Positions 27,748 through 35,667 of a stretch of DNA of 64,000 bases are shown in pieces (position 1 is the stretch's first letter; each line of letters begins with the position of its first letter). The notes beneath the pieces were generated by a model, which was not told the origin of the DNA, searched no databases, and worked only from the letters and a program-made list of their open reading frames with translations. The translations under genes and the position numbers were made by a program. Source of the stretch: CAVRQM01 sp965246915 (GTDB lineage: Bacteria > Pseudomonadota > Alphaproteobacteria > Acetobacterales > Acetobacteraceae); contig CBDFGB010000009.1 of assembly GCA_965246915.1 (NCBI GenBank), forward strand, positions 82,949 through 146,948, in the 5' to 3' direction.

Positions 27748-28050
27748 ATGCGTGCCGCATTCGTGCTGCTTGCCGGATCGCTGCTGGTCGCCTCATGCGC
27801 AATCCCGCGCGGCGCGGCCTACAATCCCAATCCGCTGCCTCCCGCGCCGCGCGCCGAGGTCATCCCCAAACCGCCAGTCACCGAGGAGTTGCTGATCTGG
27901 CGGCCCGGCCACTGGAACTGGACCGGCACGGGCTACGAGTGGGAGCCGGGCAAATACGTCGCCCGCGAGGGCCATGGGTCGCTCTGGCTGGACGGGCATT
28001 GGGTGACGCAGGGGACGGGTTGGGCCTGGGTCCCGGGCGGTTGGGTGTGA
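27748..28050 (+). CDS. Small lipoprotein with WxxGxW-type repeats
   Basis: Predicted lipoprotein of 100 aa: lipobox LLVASC after a hydrophobic signal (cleavage before Cys17), a Pro-rich linker, then three Trp-rich repeats (WRPGHWNW, WEPGKY, LDGHWVTQ, WVPGGWV). The pattern matches the YXWXXGHW/WXXGXW repeat family of unknown function, usually envelope-associated. It lies 45 bp after ispDF on the same strand. Confidence 0.8.
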   Translation: MRAAFVLLAGSLLVASCAIPRGAAYNPNPLPPAPRAEVIPKPPVTEELLIWRPGHWNWTGTGYEWEPGKYVAREGHGSLWLDGHWVTQGTGWAWVPGGWV

Positions 28051-28075
28051 CGGGAAGCTCGATCTGGTAGCGCCC

Positions 28076-28645
28076 CTAGCGCCGCAAGATCGTCACCGCC
28101 CGACGACCGTAACTCGCCTCGCTCGCCTCCGCGAAACCGGCCTTCTCGGCGACCCGCAACGACGGCTCGTTATCGGGCGAGATCATGCAGAACGCGGCGC
28201 CGCTCCCGCGTTCGCGCTCCATCCACGCCAGCGCGGCCAGCACGGCCTCCGTGCCGAGGCCCCGTCCGTGCGCCGACGACGCGAGCAGCCAGCCGCATTC
28301 GGGAACAGGCGGCGGTGGTGGATCGAGCATTCGCTCGAACTCCATCAGTCCGGCCTCGCCGATCAGCGCGCCGCTCGCCCGGTCCTCGATCATCCAGAAG
28401 CCGAACCCCAGCGCATGCCAGTGCCCGATGTTGCGGAGCAGCCGCACCCAGCAGTCCTGACGCGACCGCGGCTCTCCGGAAATCCACGCCACGATGGTCG
28501 AATCGGCCCAAAGATCGACATAGGCCAAAAGGTCGTCCGGGCGCGGCCAGCGCAGCCGCAGCCGCGCCGTCTCCAGGATGGGCGGCGTCAGATGGCGAAC
28601 CAGTCGGCGATCGGCTTCATGGCCTCCAGCGTCTTGTTGCCCCAC
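28076..28645 (-). CDS. GNAT-family N-acetyltransferase (RimJ/RimL-like)
   Basis: Acetyl-CoA-dependent transferase. The core runs from ETARLRLRWPRPDDL to EKAGFAEA, with the acetyl-CoA binding region GRGLGTEAVLAALAWM and the segment MISPDNEPSLRVAEKAGF. The ATG at 28645 gives 189 aa but puts 58 bp of overlap with the upstream gene. A start near 28590, using a non-ATG codon just after the neighbour's stop, would fit the family N-terminus better. Substrate unknown. Confidence 0.82.
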   Translation of the reverse strand: MGQQDAGGHEADRRLVRHLTPPILETARLRLRWPRPDDLLAYVDLWADSTIVAWISGEPRSRQDCWVRLLRNIGHWHALGFGFWMIEDRASGALIGEAGLMEFERMLDPPPPPVPECGWLLASSAHGRGLGTEAVLAALAWMERERGSGAAFCMISPDNEPSLRVAEKAGFAEASEASYGRRAVTILRR

Positions 28646-29478
28646 GCGATCTCCGCGCGCGCCTTGCGCAGCGCCCGCAGCAACGCGGCGCCCTGAAGCT
28701 TGTCCGAGCGCAGCATCGCCTGCGCCTCGGCGACGATCCGGTCGATGCGCTGAAATTGCACGGAGCCGATGTCCGCGACACCGAGTTTCTCGACGCGAAT
28801 GACCCGAAGCCGCCCGGGCTCGGCGTTCAGCAACCGATCGCGATAGGCGCTCCAGTCGCTCAGGTCGGACGAGAAGCGCCCGAGATATTCCTGCTCGACG
28901 ATAAAGACGTGCGTGCGCGGCCCCCAGCTCATCACGTGGTCGGTCGCGGCCATCGCGCTCTCAATCGAATCGCCCGCCGTGGTGACCGGCACCACAACGC
29001 CCACCCGCTCACCACCTTCTGGAAAAATCGGCCGCGGCTCCTCGTCGAGGATGCGGCAGATTTCCGTGAACATGTTCGAGCCAAGGTCGACGACCAGGTT
29101 GCCGACGCCGATGTCATAGAGGAGATCGTCCCATGGCGTCGCGTTCGGATCGTAGGCCAGCTCGCGCGACGCGTCGAAAGCGGCAGCGTTGCGGGCGTCG
29201 CGGTGGACCACGTCGAGAAAGCCGTCCTCTTTGCGGAACACCGTCGACAGACGCGGGCTGCGCTCATATTCGCGCACCTCGATGCCGCGCATCAAAATGG
29301 GGTACCGCTGCAGCAGGCTCACCAATACGGCGTTGGCCGTGGTGGTCTTGCCACTCGACTTGTCATTCGCGAACATCAGTGTCCGCCGGGCCCGGGCGGG
29401 GCCGGCCGGACGCGGCTGGAACGTGGCACCCTGGGTCGTCTCGTTCATCTCGGTCGCGCACCCCGTCCGCTGCGGCAA
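28588..29478 (-). CDS. ParA/TraL-like P-loop ATPase of unknown function
   Basis: Protein of up to 296 aa with a deviant Walker A motif, NDKSSGKTTTANAVL, carrying the extra Lys typical of the ParA/MinD/VirC1 superfamily. Further parts fit this fold: VVDLGSNMFTEICRIL (Walker-B-like) and VGVVVPVTTAGDS. The C-terminus is helical and basic. Starts at 29478, 29445 (MNETTQG) or 29376 (MFANDK) are possible; none has a strong ribosome site. No partner parB, tra or vir gene is near, so plasmid or conjugation function cannot be claimed. It may be a scrap of a mobile element or a chromosomal orphan. Confidence 0.65.
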   Translation of the reverse strand: MPQRTGCATEMNETTQGATFQPRPAGPARARRTLMFANDKSSGKTTTANAVLVSLLQRYPILMRGIEVREYERSPRLSTVFRKEDGFLDVVHRDARNAAAFDASRELAYDPNATPWDDLLYDIGVGNLVVDLGSNMFTEICRILDEEPRPIFPEGGERVGVVVPVTTAGDSIESAMAATDHVMSWGPRTHVFIVEQEYLGRFSSDLSDWSAYRDRLLNAEPGRLRVIRVEKLGVADIGSVQFQRIDRIVAEAQAMLRSDKLQGAALLRALRKARAEIAWGNKTLEAMKPIADWFAI

Positions 29479-29572
29479 ATGTCAGGCCTGCTCACGCGGC
29501 TCTGATCACCGATGCTACCACGCTGCGCGTTGGATGCCAGCCGGCACAAACCGGCCGGGTTTGGGGGGCTAC

Positions 29573-29953
29573 ATGCTCGATCACATGGGATTCGCGGTCG
29601 TCGATTTCGCGACCAGCCGATCATTCTACCTCGCTTCTCTCGGGGCGATCGGCCTCGAGATCATGGGCGAAGGCGAGGACTGGGCGATGATGGGGTCGAA
29701 CGGCCGCGTCGACGTCTGGTTTGGCCGCGACAAGCAAGCACCGCGCGGCACGACGGACGGGCCGATCCACCTCGCGTTTCAGGTTGCCGAACGTTGGCTG
29801 GTCGCCGAATTCCACGCGGCGGGCCTGACCGCGGGCGGGCGCGACAACGGCGGGCCGGGACTCCGGCCGCACTACCATGCCGACTACTACGCGGCTTTCC
29901 TGCTCGATCCTGACGGCAACAATATCGAAGCCGTGTGCCATCTGCCTCCCTAG
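29573..29953 (+). CDS. VOC-family (glyoxalase/dioxygenase fold) protein
   Basis: Protein of 126 aa with two beta-alpha-beta-beta-beta units. Candidate metal ligands are His4 in MLDHMGFAV, His in GPIHLAFQV and Glu in DPDGNNIEAVCH, the standard H-H-E pattern. ATG 29573 follows a G-rich ribosome site. Many relatives are annotated as glyoxalase I-like; its real substrate is unknown. Confidence 0.87.
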   Translation: MLDHMGFAVVDFATSRSFYLASLGAIGLEIMGEGEDWAMMGSNGRVDVWFGRDKQAPRGTTDGPIHLAFQVAERWLVAEFHAAGLTAGGRDNGGPGLRPHYHADYYAAFLLDPDGNNIEAVCHLPP

Positions 29954-30215
29954 CCGCCCGCCACGTTCGCCGATCCGCCCAGGGGTATCGCCGCGCTTTC
30001 CCGCCGAGGGAGTTGTTGCGGGCGGCCGCGGCATCTCAAGGCGGCCGCGAAGCAGCGGCGCACGCCGCCGGCCGCCGGGCCACGACACGAGGCTACGTTC
30101 CGGCGTACGTCAGCGGGATGCACGAGGTTGTGCCGTCCCCCCGTCATGCCGATACGTGGCATTGTTTCTTGGATCCCGAGCCTAAAGTCAGGCAACTCGA
30201 CGAGAGGACAATCCG
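29954..30215. other. Gap without recognisable features
   Basis: 262 bp of very GC-rich DNA between the VOC gene and the PaiB gene on the same strand. It presumably contains the promoter of the latter. No gene, repeat or convincing terminator was recognised. Confidence 0.5.
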
Positions 30216-30839
30216 ATGTATGTGCCGCCCGCGTTTCGCGAGGACCGACCCGAGATCCTGCGTGCCGCGATGCAGGCGGCAGGTCTGGCGGCACTCGTCA
30301 CGGTGACGGCGGACGGGCCATTCGCGAGCCACCTTCCGTTGCTGCTCGACCCCGAGGATGGGCCGCACGGCGTGCTGCACGGCCATATCGCCAAGGCAAA
30401 CCCGCAATGGCGCGCCACGCTGCCACATGTGCCGGCACTCGCGATCTTCGCGGGTCCCGACGCTTACATTTCGCCCTCGTGGTATCCGTCGAAGCAGGAG
30501 CACGGCCGGGTCGTGCCAACATGGAATTATGTCACCGTCCATGCCGTCGGGCCTGTGGAGTTCTTCGACGACGAAGAGCACCTGCATCAGCTGGTCAGCC
30601 GCCTGACGAGGCAACGCGAGGCGGCGCGGGCACAGCCGTGGTCGGTGGACGACGCGCCGGCCGACTTCGTTGCCGCACAGCTGCGCGGCATCGTCGGAGT
30701 CACGCTGCGCATCGACAGGTTGCTGGGCAAATGGAAGCTGAGTCAGAATCGCCCGGCCGCGGATCAGCTCGGCGTTGTGGCCGGTCTCGACGAGGCCAAT
30801 CCCGTGCGCGCCGCGATGCTGCGGCGGCAGGAAGGATAG
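30216..30839 (+). CDS. PaiB-family FMN-binding negative transcriptional regulator
   Basis: Protein of 207 aa, full length for the family. It opens with MYVPPAFREDRPEIL, followed by the split-barrel flavin-binding region (GPFASHLPLLLD, GHIAKANPQW) and YISPSWYPSKQEHGRVVPTW, all characteristic of PaiB. Members were first described as repressors of protease and sporulation genes in Bacillus. In proteobacteria they probably act as flavin- or heme-binding proteins. It stops 7 bp before the convergent histidine kinase-like gene. Confidence 0.9.
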   Translation: MYVPPAFREDRPEILRAAMQAAGLAALVTVTADGPFASHLPLLLDPEDGPHGVLHGHIAKANPQWRATLPHVPALAIFAGPDAYISPSWYPSKQEHGRVVPTWNYVTVHAVGPVEFFDDEEHLHQLVSRLTRQREAARAQPWSVDDAPADFVAAQLRGIVGVTLRIDRLLGKWKLSQNRPAADQLGVVAGLDEANPVRAAMLRRQEG

Positions 30840-30846
30840 CCGGCCG

Positions 30847-32760
30847 TCACGCGGTCACGCGTCGCGACACCAAGGCGCGCTCGATCCGGAAGGGCTGCGA
30901 CGCGGACGAGCCGGAAGGCCCGTCGTCCGCGCCCATCGCGGTCAGTTTCAGCCACAGCGTCACAAGGGTGCCGTCGCGTCGGCTGCTGGATATCGCGAAC
31001 GCGCCGCCGGTCTGTTCGGCATACGCGCGGGCCATTGTCAGGCCCAGACCCCCGGCCCGGCCGCGCGCTGCCACGGCGGCCGGGTCACGCCCAACCATGG
31101 TCGCCTCCGTCGCCATGGCTGCCCCGGTGTCGGCCACGGCGACGCGCAGATATGCCCCGGCGCCCAGACCCGCCTCATGTTCGACGTTCCCGCGCACCGC
31201 CTCTAGGTGAACCGACAGCGTGAGCCGGCCGCCCCGCGGCATCGCGTCGCGACCCTGCACGGCCAAGCCTACCAGAACGGCCTCGAACTGAAGCGGATCG
31301 AGCGGCAGCCTGGGCAAGCCAGACTCGACGTCTGCGACCACCTGGATGTCCGCGCCGAGAGCATGCTCCAGCGTCGCGCGGGTTTCGCCGACCACGTCGG
31401 CCACGTCGACCATCTCGACATGGGATTGCGGGTCGGCGGCGAAGGCGCGCAGCCGCGCCGCCACCGCCGCGGCCGCCTCCGCCGTGCTGGTGATCGCCTG
31501 CGCGCGCGCGATCACCAGCGGGTCGGAGGCTTGCTCCCCAATGCCCCGGCTTTCCTGTTCGATCGCCTGGAGTGCTTCGGTGACGTCGAGCGCCACACCG
31601 CCGGCCAGTTGCCCCAGCGCGGTCAGCCGCTGAGAGACGCCCAATTGTGCCTCCAGTCCAGCGCGGGCGACAGCTTCGCCAGCCGAGCGGGTCTGAAGAG
31701 CGGAATGCGCGTCGGCGAGCGCGCCCACCTGATCCCGGATCGTTGTCTCGGTCGCGTTGCGACGACGCAACTCGCCAACCAACAGGCGTGTATTCACAAA
31801 TAGCCCCGCCGCGAGAAGCAGAATCGCGGCTCCGACGCCGGCGATGCGCCGGAAGAGCGGCAGTTCGATGTCGGAGACGGCAACCCCGACCGTGAGGACG
31901 AGCGGATAGCCCGGCACCGCGGTCGGTACATAAAGTCTACGTACCCCATCGACCTGCGAGACGGCCACGATCTCACGGTCGACTGAGGCCGCCTGGAACG
32001 TGACATTGGCGGAAAAATCGGTTCCGATCACGCGCTCCGCCTCCGGTCGCCGCGCGAGCAGGGTGCCGTCGTCGCGAAAGAGTGAGACGGCATCGCGCGC
32101 GCCAAGTTGGATGCTGTCGAGCGTGCCCTGCAGATGCGCGAGCCGAACGCCCCCCATCACCGTGCCGCCAAACCGCCCGTCCTTGTCGGCGATGCGAAGA
32201 CCGAGGCCGACAACGCGATCATCCGTCAGTTGCAGATCGTACGGGCGTCCGACGCGCAATCTGGTGCCAGGCTCGGCGCGCGTACGGAGGAACACCTCAT
32301 TGCCGCTGAGATCGATGCGCGAGGAAACCGCCGAACGCGAATCGTATAGCAATCGCCCGTTCGCATCGAGAATGAATGGCCGGGTCAGAAAGCCCGGGAT
32401 GGAACTGGGCCGGTCGAAGAGCAGGCGGCTCCGCAGATCAGGCGCAAGACCGGCGATCGCTGGGTCCTGAAGCGTCCGCGCGACGTTGAAAAGTGCGACC
32501 GCGTATTGGTCGAGCGCTCCGCGCAGATCATGCGCCAAGGCACCGCCCAGATTGTGCCCATAGCGCCGCGCCCCTGCCCATTTTTCCTGATAGTCGTTGA
32601 CCGCCGCGAACAGGAAAACCGCGACCACGGTGGCCGAGAGAGCGGCGGCGATCCGACCGCCGTGGCGCACGACCCAGTTTGGACGGCGCGACGCGAAGGC
32701 GGCGCAGGCATTCACCCAAGGGGTCGAGAACGCGACGAGGGGCGGGACGATACGCTGCAT
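30847..32760 (-). CDS. Degenerate sensor histidine kinase with periplasmic Cache domain
   Basis: Membrane protein of 637 aa. One helix near residues 35-55 and a second near 305-325 enclose a periplasmic PDC/Cache-type sensor domain (GFLTRPFILDANGRLLYDS and similar). A coiled coil follows, then the kinase core. The DHp box, normally GGVAHDFNN, reads GGVALDVTE here. The phospho-accepting His is a Leu (codon 31588-31590, about residue 391) and the two Asn are gone. The N-box is also weak (GLAVQGRDAM), while the G-boxes VADTGAAM and GLGLTMARAY remain. It should bind ligand but not autophosphorylate, so it is probably a pseudokinase. No response regulator is adjacent. Confidence 0.85.
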   Translation of the reverse strand: MQRIVPPLVAFSTPWVNACAAFASRRPNWVVRHGGRIAAALSATVVAVFLFAAVNDYQEKWAGARRYGHNLGGALAHDLRGALDQYAVALFNVARTLQDPAIAGLAPDLRSRLLFDRPSSIPGFLTRPFILDANGRLLYDSRSAVSSRIDLSGNEVFLRTRAEPGTRLRVGRPYDLQLTDDRVVGLGLRIADKDGRFGGTVMGGVRLAHLQGTLDSIQLGARDAVSLFRDDGTLLARRPEAERVIGTDFSANVTFQAASVDREIVAVSQVDGVRRLYVPTAVPGYPLVLTVGVAVSDIELPLFRRIAGVGAAILLLAAGLFVNTRLLVGELRRRNATETTIRDQVGALADAHSALQTRSAGEAVARAGLEAQLGVSQRLTALGQLAGGVALDVTEALQAIEQESRGIGEQASDPLVIARAQAITSTAEAAAAVAARLRAFAADPQSHVEMVDVADVVGETRATLEHALGADIQVVADVESGLPRLPLDPLQFEAVLVGLAVQGRDAMPRGGRLTLSVHLEAVRGNVEHEAGLGAGAYLRVAVADTGAAMATEATMVGRDPAAVAARGRAGGLGLTMARAYAEQTGGAFAISSSRRDGTLVTLWLKLTAMGADDGPSGSSASQPFRIERALVSRRVTA

Positions 32761-32900
32761 GACGCAGTATCGTGACGCTCAAATCCAACAAAGACGTTAA
32801 TGACAGATACAGCCAAGTGTTTGTTCTGGGGCACCGCGCCATTGACTCGGCATCGTGACCATCCCACGGTCCGCCGGGTGGAACGCGGGGAGGTCGCGCC

Positions 32901-33443
32901 GTGATAGTCGATGCGTCGTCTCGCCTGATGTGCGCGGCGTTTCGCGGCCCTGCCCTGTGCCTTCTCATTGCCGTGTCCGGATGCGCAAATCCGTATGCCC
33001 CTGGCCACGACCCATCGAACCGCGGTGCCGCCGCCAATCCGTTCGAGGCGCTGATCGGCCCTCTGCTTCCGAGCAATGTCGGCGACACGCCGCAAGCAGC
33101 GGCACGACCTCCACGCCCGCCGCCCACCGCTCGGCGCGTGCCACCACCGCGCAACGACGCACGCCAGCCGCAGAGCCCAGACGGTGCCCAGTCGGAAGCC
33201 GCGATGCGGGCGCGTCTGCTGCAGCAGGCCGGCGGCTTCGGTGGTCTCTTTCGACCCTCACTAAATCAATGGGCCAACGCGCCATCAAGCGGCGCGGGCG
33301 CCGCTGGCACCGACGACGAGTGCGACGGTCGCTACAACGAGTACGCCGCGCGGCAAGCGTGTCGGTCCGGCGACGGCTGGGCAGCCGACCGGCTGGAAAA
33401 CCAGCAATCGGACGGATCGGAGCGCGATTGGTACAATCGGTAG
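32901..33443 (+). CDS. Hypothetical Pro-rich lipoprotein
   Basis: Protein of 180 aa with a lipobox (LLIAVSGCA, acylated Cys at about residue 28), a disordered Pro/Ala/Arg-rich middle, and a C-terminal Cys-containing segment (DDECDGRYNEYAARQACRSG). The GTG at 32901 or the ATG at 32931 may be the start. It is divergent from the degenerate kinase gene with 140 bp between. No family was recognised. Confidence 0.65.
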   Translation: MIVDASSRLMCAAFRGPALCLLIAVSGCANPYAPGHDPSNRGAAANPFEALIGPLLPSNVGDTPQAAARPPRPPPTARRVPPPRNDARQPQSPDGAQSEAAMRARLLQQAGGFGGLFRPSLNQWANAPSSGAGAAGTDDECDGRYNEYAARQACRSGDGWAADRLENQQSDGSERDWYNR

Positions 33444-33515
33444 AATACGAACGACCAAAGGCTTGGCGGCGCAGGCGGCCCCCGTGGTAGGACCCTGCCC
33501 TGCAAGAACCCTGGA

Positions 33516-34235
33516 GTGACGGCGTCGCGCCGCCCGTCCGTGCGTCCAATATTGTTCCTGTCCGCCGTGCTCCTGCTGCTTGTCGCCGCTTGGACGGCGG
33601 GCGTCCCAGAGCTTCTCAGCTGGAACTCGCTGGCCGCGCACCGTGAGTATTGGCAGGACTGGGCCGATCAATATCCCGTCGCGTCGGCGCTCATCTATGT
33701 CACCGCCTACACGACCGTCGTCGCCGCCTCGATCCCAGCGGGCGGGATTCTGACGCTGGCGGGGGGACTTCTTTTTGGAGCCGTGGCGGGGGCGGCGCTG
33801 GCGGTCATTGGCGCCAGTCTCGGTGCGATCGCGCTGTTCCTCCTGGCACGCGGCACACTCGGCGCGGTTTTCGCGAAGCGGGTCGAACCGTTGCTGGAAA
33901 AAGTTCGGCCCGCGTTGGAGCGGGATGGATTTTGGGGGCTGCTCGCGCTGCGGCTCATTCCGATCGTGCCATTCTGGCTTGGCAATCTGGCCCCTGCACT
34001 GCTCGGCATGCGGCTGCTGCCGTTCGCCGCGGCGACGGTGATTGGGATCGTCCCGGCGACTGCGGTATTGGCATGGCTCGGCGCTGGCGTGGGCGACGTG
34101 CTCGCCGCCGGCCGCCAACCGGACCTTTCACTCCTTACTTCGAGTTCGGTGCTCGGACCACTGCTCGGCATGGCCGCCCTGTCGCTGCTGCCGATCGCAA
34201 TGCGCCGCTGGCGGAGCCGGCATGGCACGGCCTGA
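33516..34235 (+). CDS. TVP38/TMEM64 (DedA-like, VTT domain) membrane protein
   Basis: Integral membrane protein of 239 aa with about six hydrophobic segments. The VTT/SNARE-associated core is clear: AGGLLFGAVAGAALAVIGAS, then GAIALFLLARGTLG, and FWGLLALRLIPIVPFWLGN with the conserved Arg-x-x-Pro. GTG start. It overlaps the following flavoprotein by 14 nt. TVP38 proteins are often paired or fused with a mercuric reductase-like flavoprotein, as here; the joint function is not settled and a role in lipid or metal handling has been suggested. Confidence 0.88.
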   Translation: MTASRRPSVRPILFLSAVLLLLVAAWTAGVPELLSWNSLAAHREYWQDWADQYPVASALIYVTAYTTVVAASIPAGGILTLAGGLLFGAVAGAALAVIGASLGAIALFLLARGTLGAVFAKRVEPLLEKVRPALERDGFWGLLALRLIPIVPFWLGNLAPALLGMRLLPFAAATVIGIVPATAVLAWLGAGVGDVLAAGRQPDLSLLTSSSVLGPLLGMAALSLLPIAMRRWRSRHGTA

Positions 34236-35640
34236 CGCCGACATCGCTATCATCGGCGCGGGCTCCGGCGGCCTTTCGGTGGCTGCGGTCGCGGCCCGGC
34301 TCGGTCTTCGCACGGTGCTCATCGAGCGCGCGGCGATGGGCGGGGATTGCCTCAACACGGGCTGCGTTCCGAGCAAGGCGTTGCTCGCCGCCGCCCACGC
34401 CGCCGAACAGGCGCGCACGCTCGACCGCTTCGGTCTGTCCACCGGACGGGTCGCTGTCGATTGGGATGCGCTGCGGCGGCACGTCCATGGGGTCATCTCC
34501 GACATCGCACGGGCCGACAGCGTCGAGCGCTTCGAGAGTCTTGGCGCGCGAGTCCTGAAAGCTGAAGCGCGCTTTACCGGCCCCGACACACTGAGCGTAA
34601 ATGGCGAGACGATCCGGGCGCGAAGAATCGTGGTCGCCGCCGGCAGCCGGGCAACCGTCGCGGACATCCCGGGGTTGGAGACCTGTCCGTACATCACGCA
34701 CGAAAGACTCTTCGACCTGCCCGAGCGGCCGGCGCATCTGCTGATCCTCGGCGGCGGAGCAATCGGACTCGAAATGGCACAGGCGCATGCCGGTCTCGGC
34801 TGCGAGGTGACCATCGTCGAGCAATCGGCGCTCGCCAGCCGCGAGGATCCCGAACTTGTCGCCGTCCTGCGCAAGAAGCTGGCCGCCGGGGGCGTGCGCG
34901 TTCTGGAAGGCGCACAGGTCGCCGCCGCCGAACCCGGCCCGGCGCTGCGACTCGCCGATGGCCGACGGATCGCCGGCTCGCATCTGCTGGTCGCGGTGGG
35001 CCGCACGCCCAACCTGTCGGCGTTGGATCTGCCCGCGGGACGCGTGGCCGCGACGCCGCGCGGGATCGCCACGGATGCCGGGTTGCGCAGCACGACGAAC
35101 CACCGCGTGTTCGCGGTCGGCGATATTGCCGACGTGGCGGGACTCGGCCCGCGCCACTTGACTCACTCCGCCAGCCATCACGCAGGGATCGTGGTCCGCC
35201 GCGCGCTTTTCCGGATGCCGGCGCGAATCCGCGCGACAATGCCTCGGGTCATCTACACCGACCCGGAACTCGCGCAGGTCGGGCTGACGGAGGCCGAGGC
35301 GCGCGCCGCCGGCCATGCGGTCGAGGTACTACGCTGGCCGTTCGCGGACAATGACCGCGCCCGCAGCGAGCGCCGGCCCGAAGGACTGGCCAAGCTCGTG
35401 GTCGGTCGGCGCGGGCGAATTCTGGGAGCGGGGATCGTCGCGCCGCACGCCGGAGAGATGATCGGAACTTGGACGCTGGCGATCGACCGGCATATCCCGC
35501 TCGCATCCATGGCCGACTTGATCGTGCCCTATCCGACGCGCGCGGAAGCCGGCAAGCGCGCCGCTAGCGCCTATTTCGAGCCGAGGCTCTTCGCGCCGCT
35601 AACAATGATGGTGACCGGGCTGTTAAAGCGGTTGCCGTAA
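34222..35640 (+). CDS. Mercuric reductase/dihydrolipoamide dehydrogenase-like disulfide oxidoreductase
   Basis: FAD/NAD(P) enzyme of 472 aa. FAD motif IAIIGAGSGGLSVAAVAA, redox-active disulfide GGDCLNTGCVPSK, NAD motif LLILGGGAIGLEMAQAHAG, second FAD contact VFAVGDIADV. The C-terminal interface has PYPTRAEAGKRAA instead of the His-Pro-His-Pro-Thr of lipoamide dehydrogenases, with Tyr in place of the catalytic His. This is the MerA-like state, but the MerA C-terminal Cys pair and N-terminal heavy-metal domain are absent. It is neither a true LpdA nor a true MerA. Translationally coupled to the TVP38 gene. Confidence 0.9.
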   Translation: MARPDADIAIIGAGSGGLSVAAVAARLGLRTVLIERAAMGGDCLNTGCVPSKALLAAAHAAEQARTLDRFGLSTGRVAVDWDALRRHVHGVISDIARADSVERFESLGARVLKAEARFTGPDTLSVNGETIRARRIVVAAGSRATVADIPGLETCPYITHERLFDLPERPAHLLILGGGAIGLEMAQAHAGLGCEVTIVEQSALASREDPELVAVLRKKLAAGGVRVLEGAQVAAAEPGPALRLADGRRIAGSHLLVAVGRTPNLSALDLPAGRVAATPRGIATDAGLRSTTNHRVFAVGDIADVAGLGPRHLTHSASHHAGIVVRRALFRMPARIRATMPRVIYTDPELAQVGLTEAEARAAGHAVEVLRWPFADNDRARSERRPEGLAKLVVGRRGRILGAGIVAPHAGEMIGTWTLAIDRHIPLASMADLIVPYPTRAEAGKRAASAYFEPRLFAPLTMMVTGLLKRLP

Positions 35641-35667
35641 TCCTCACGTTCTATCACTCTCTAACGC

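Noticed and set aside
34042..34221. Extended N-terminus of the flavoprotein frame into the TVP38 gene
   Set aside because: The FAD motif begins only a few residues after ATG 34222, matching the family start; the upstream part is the TVP38 gene read in another phase.
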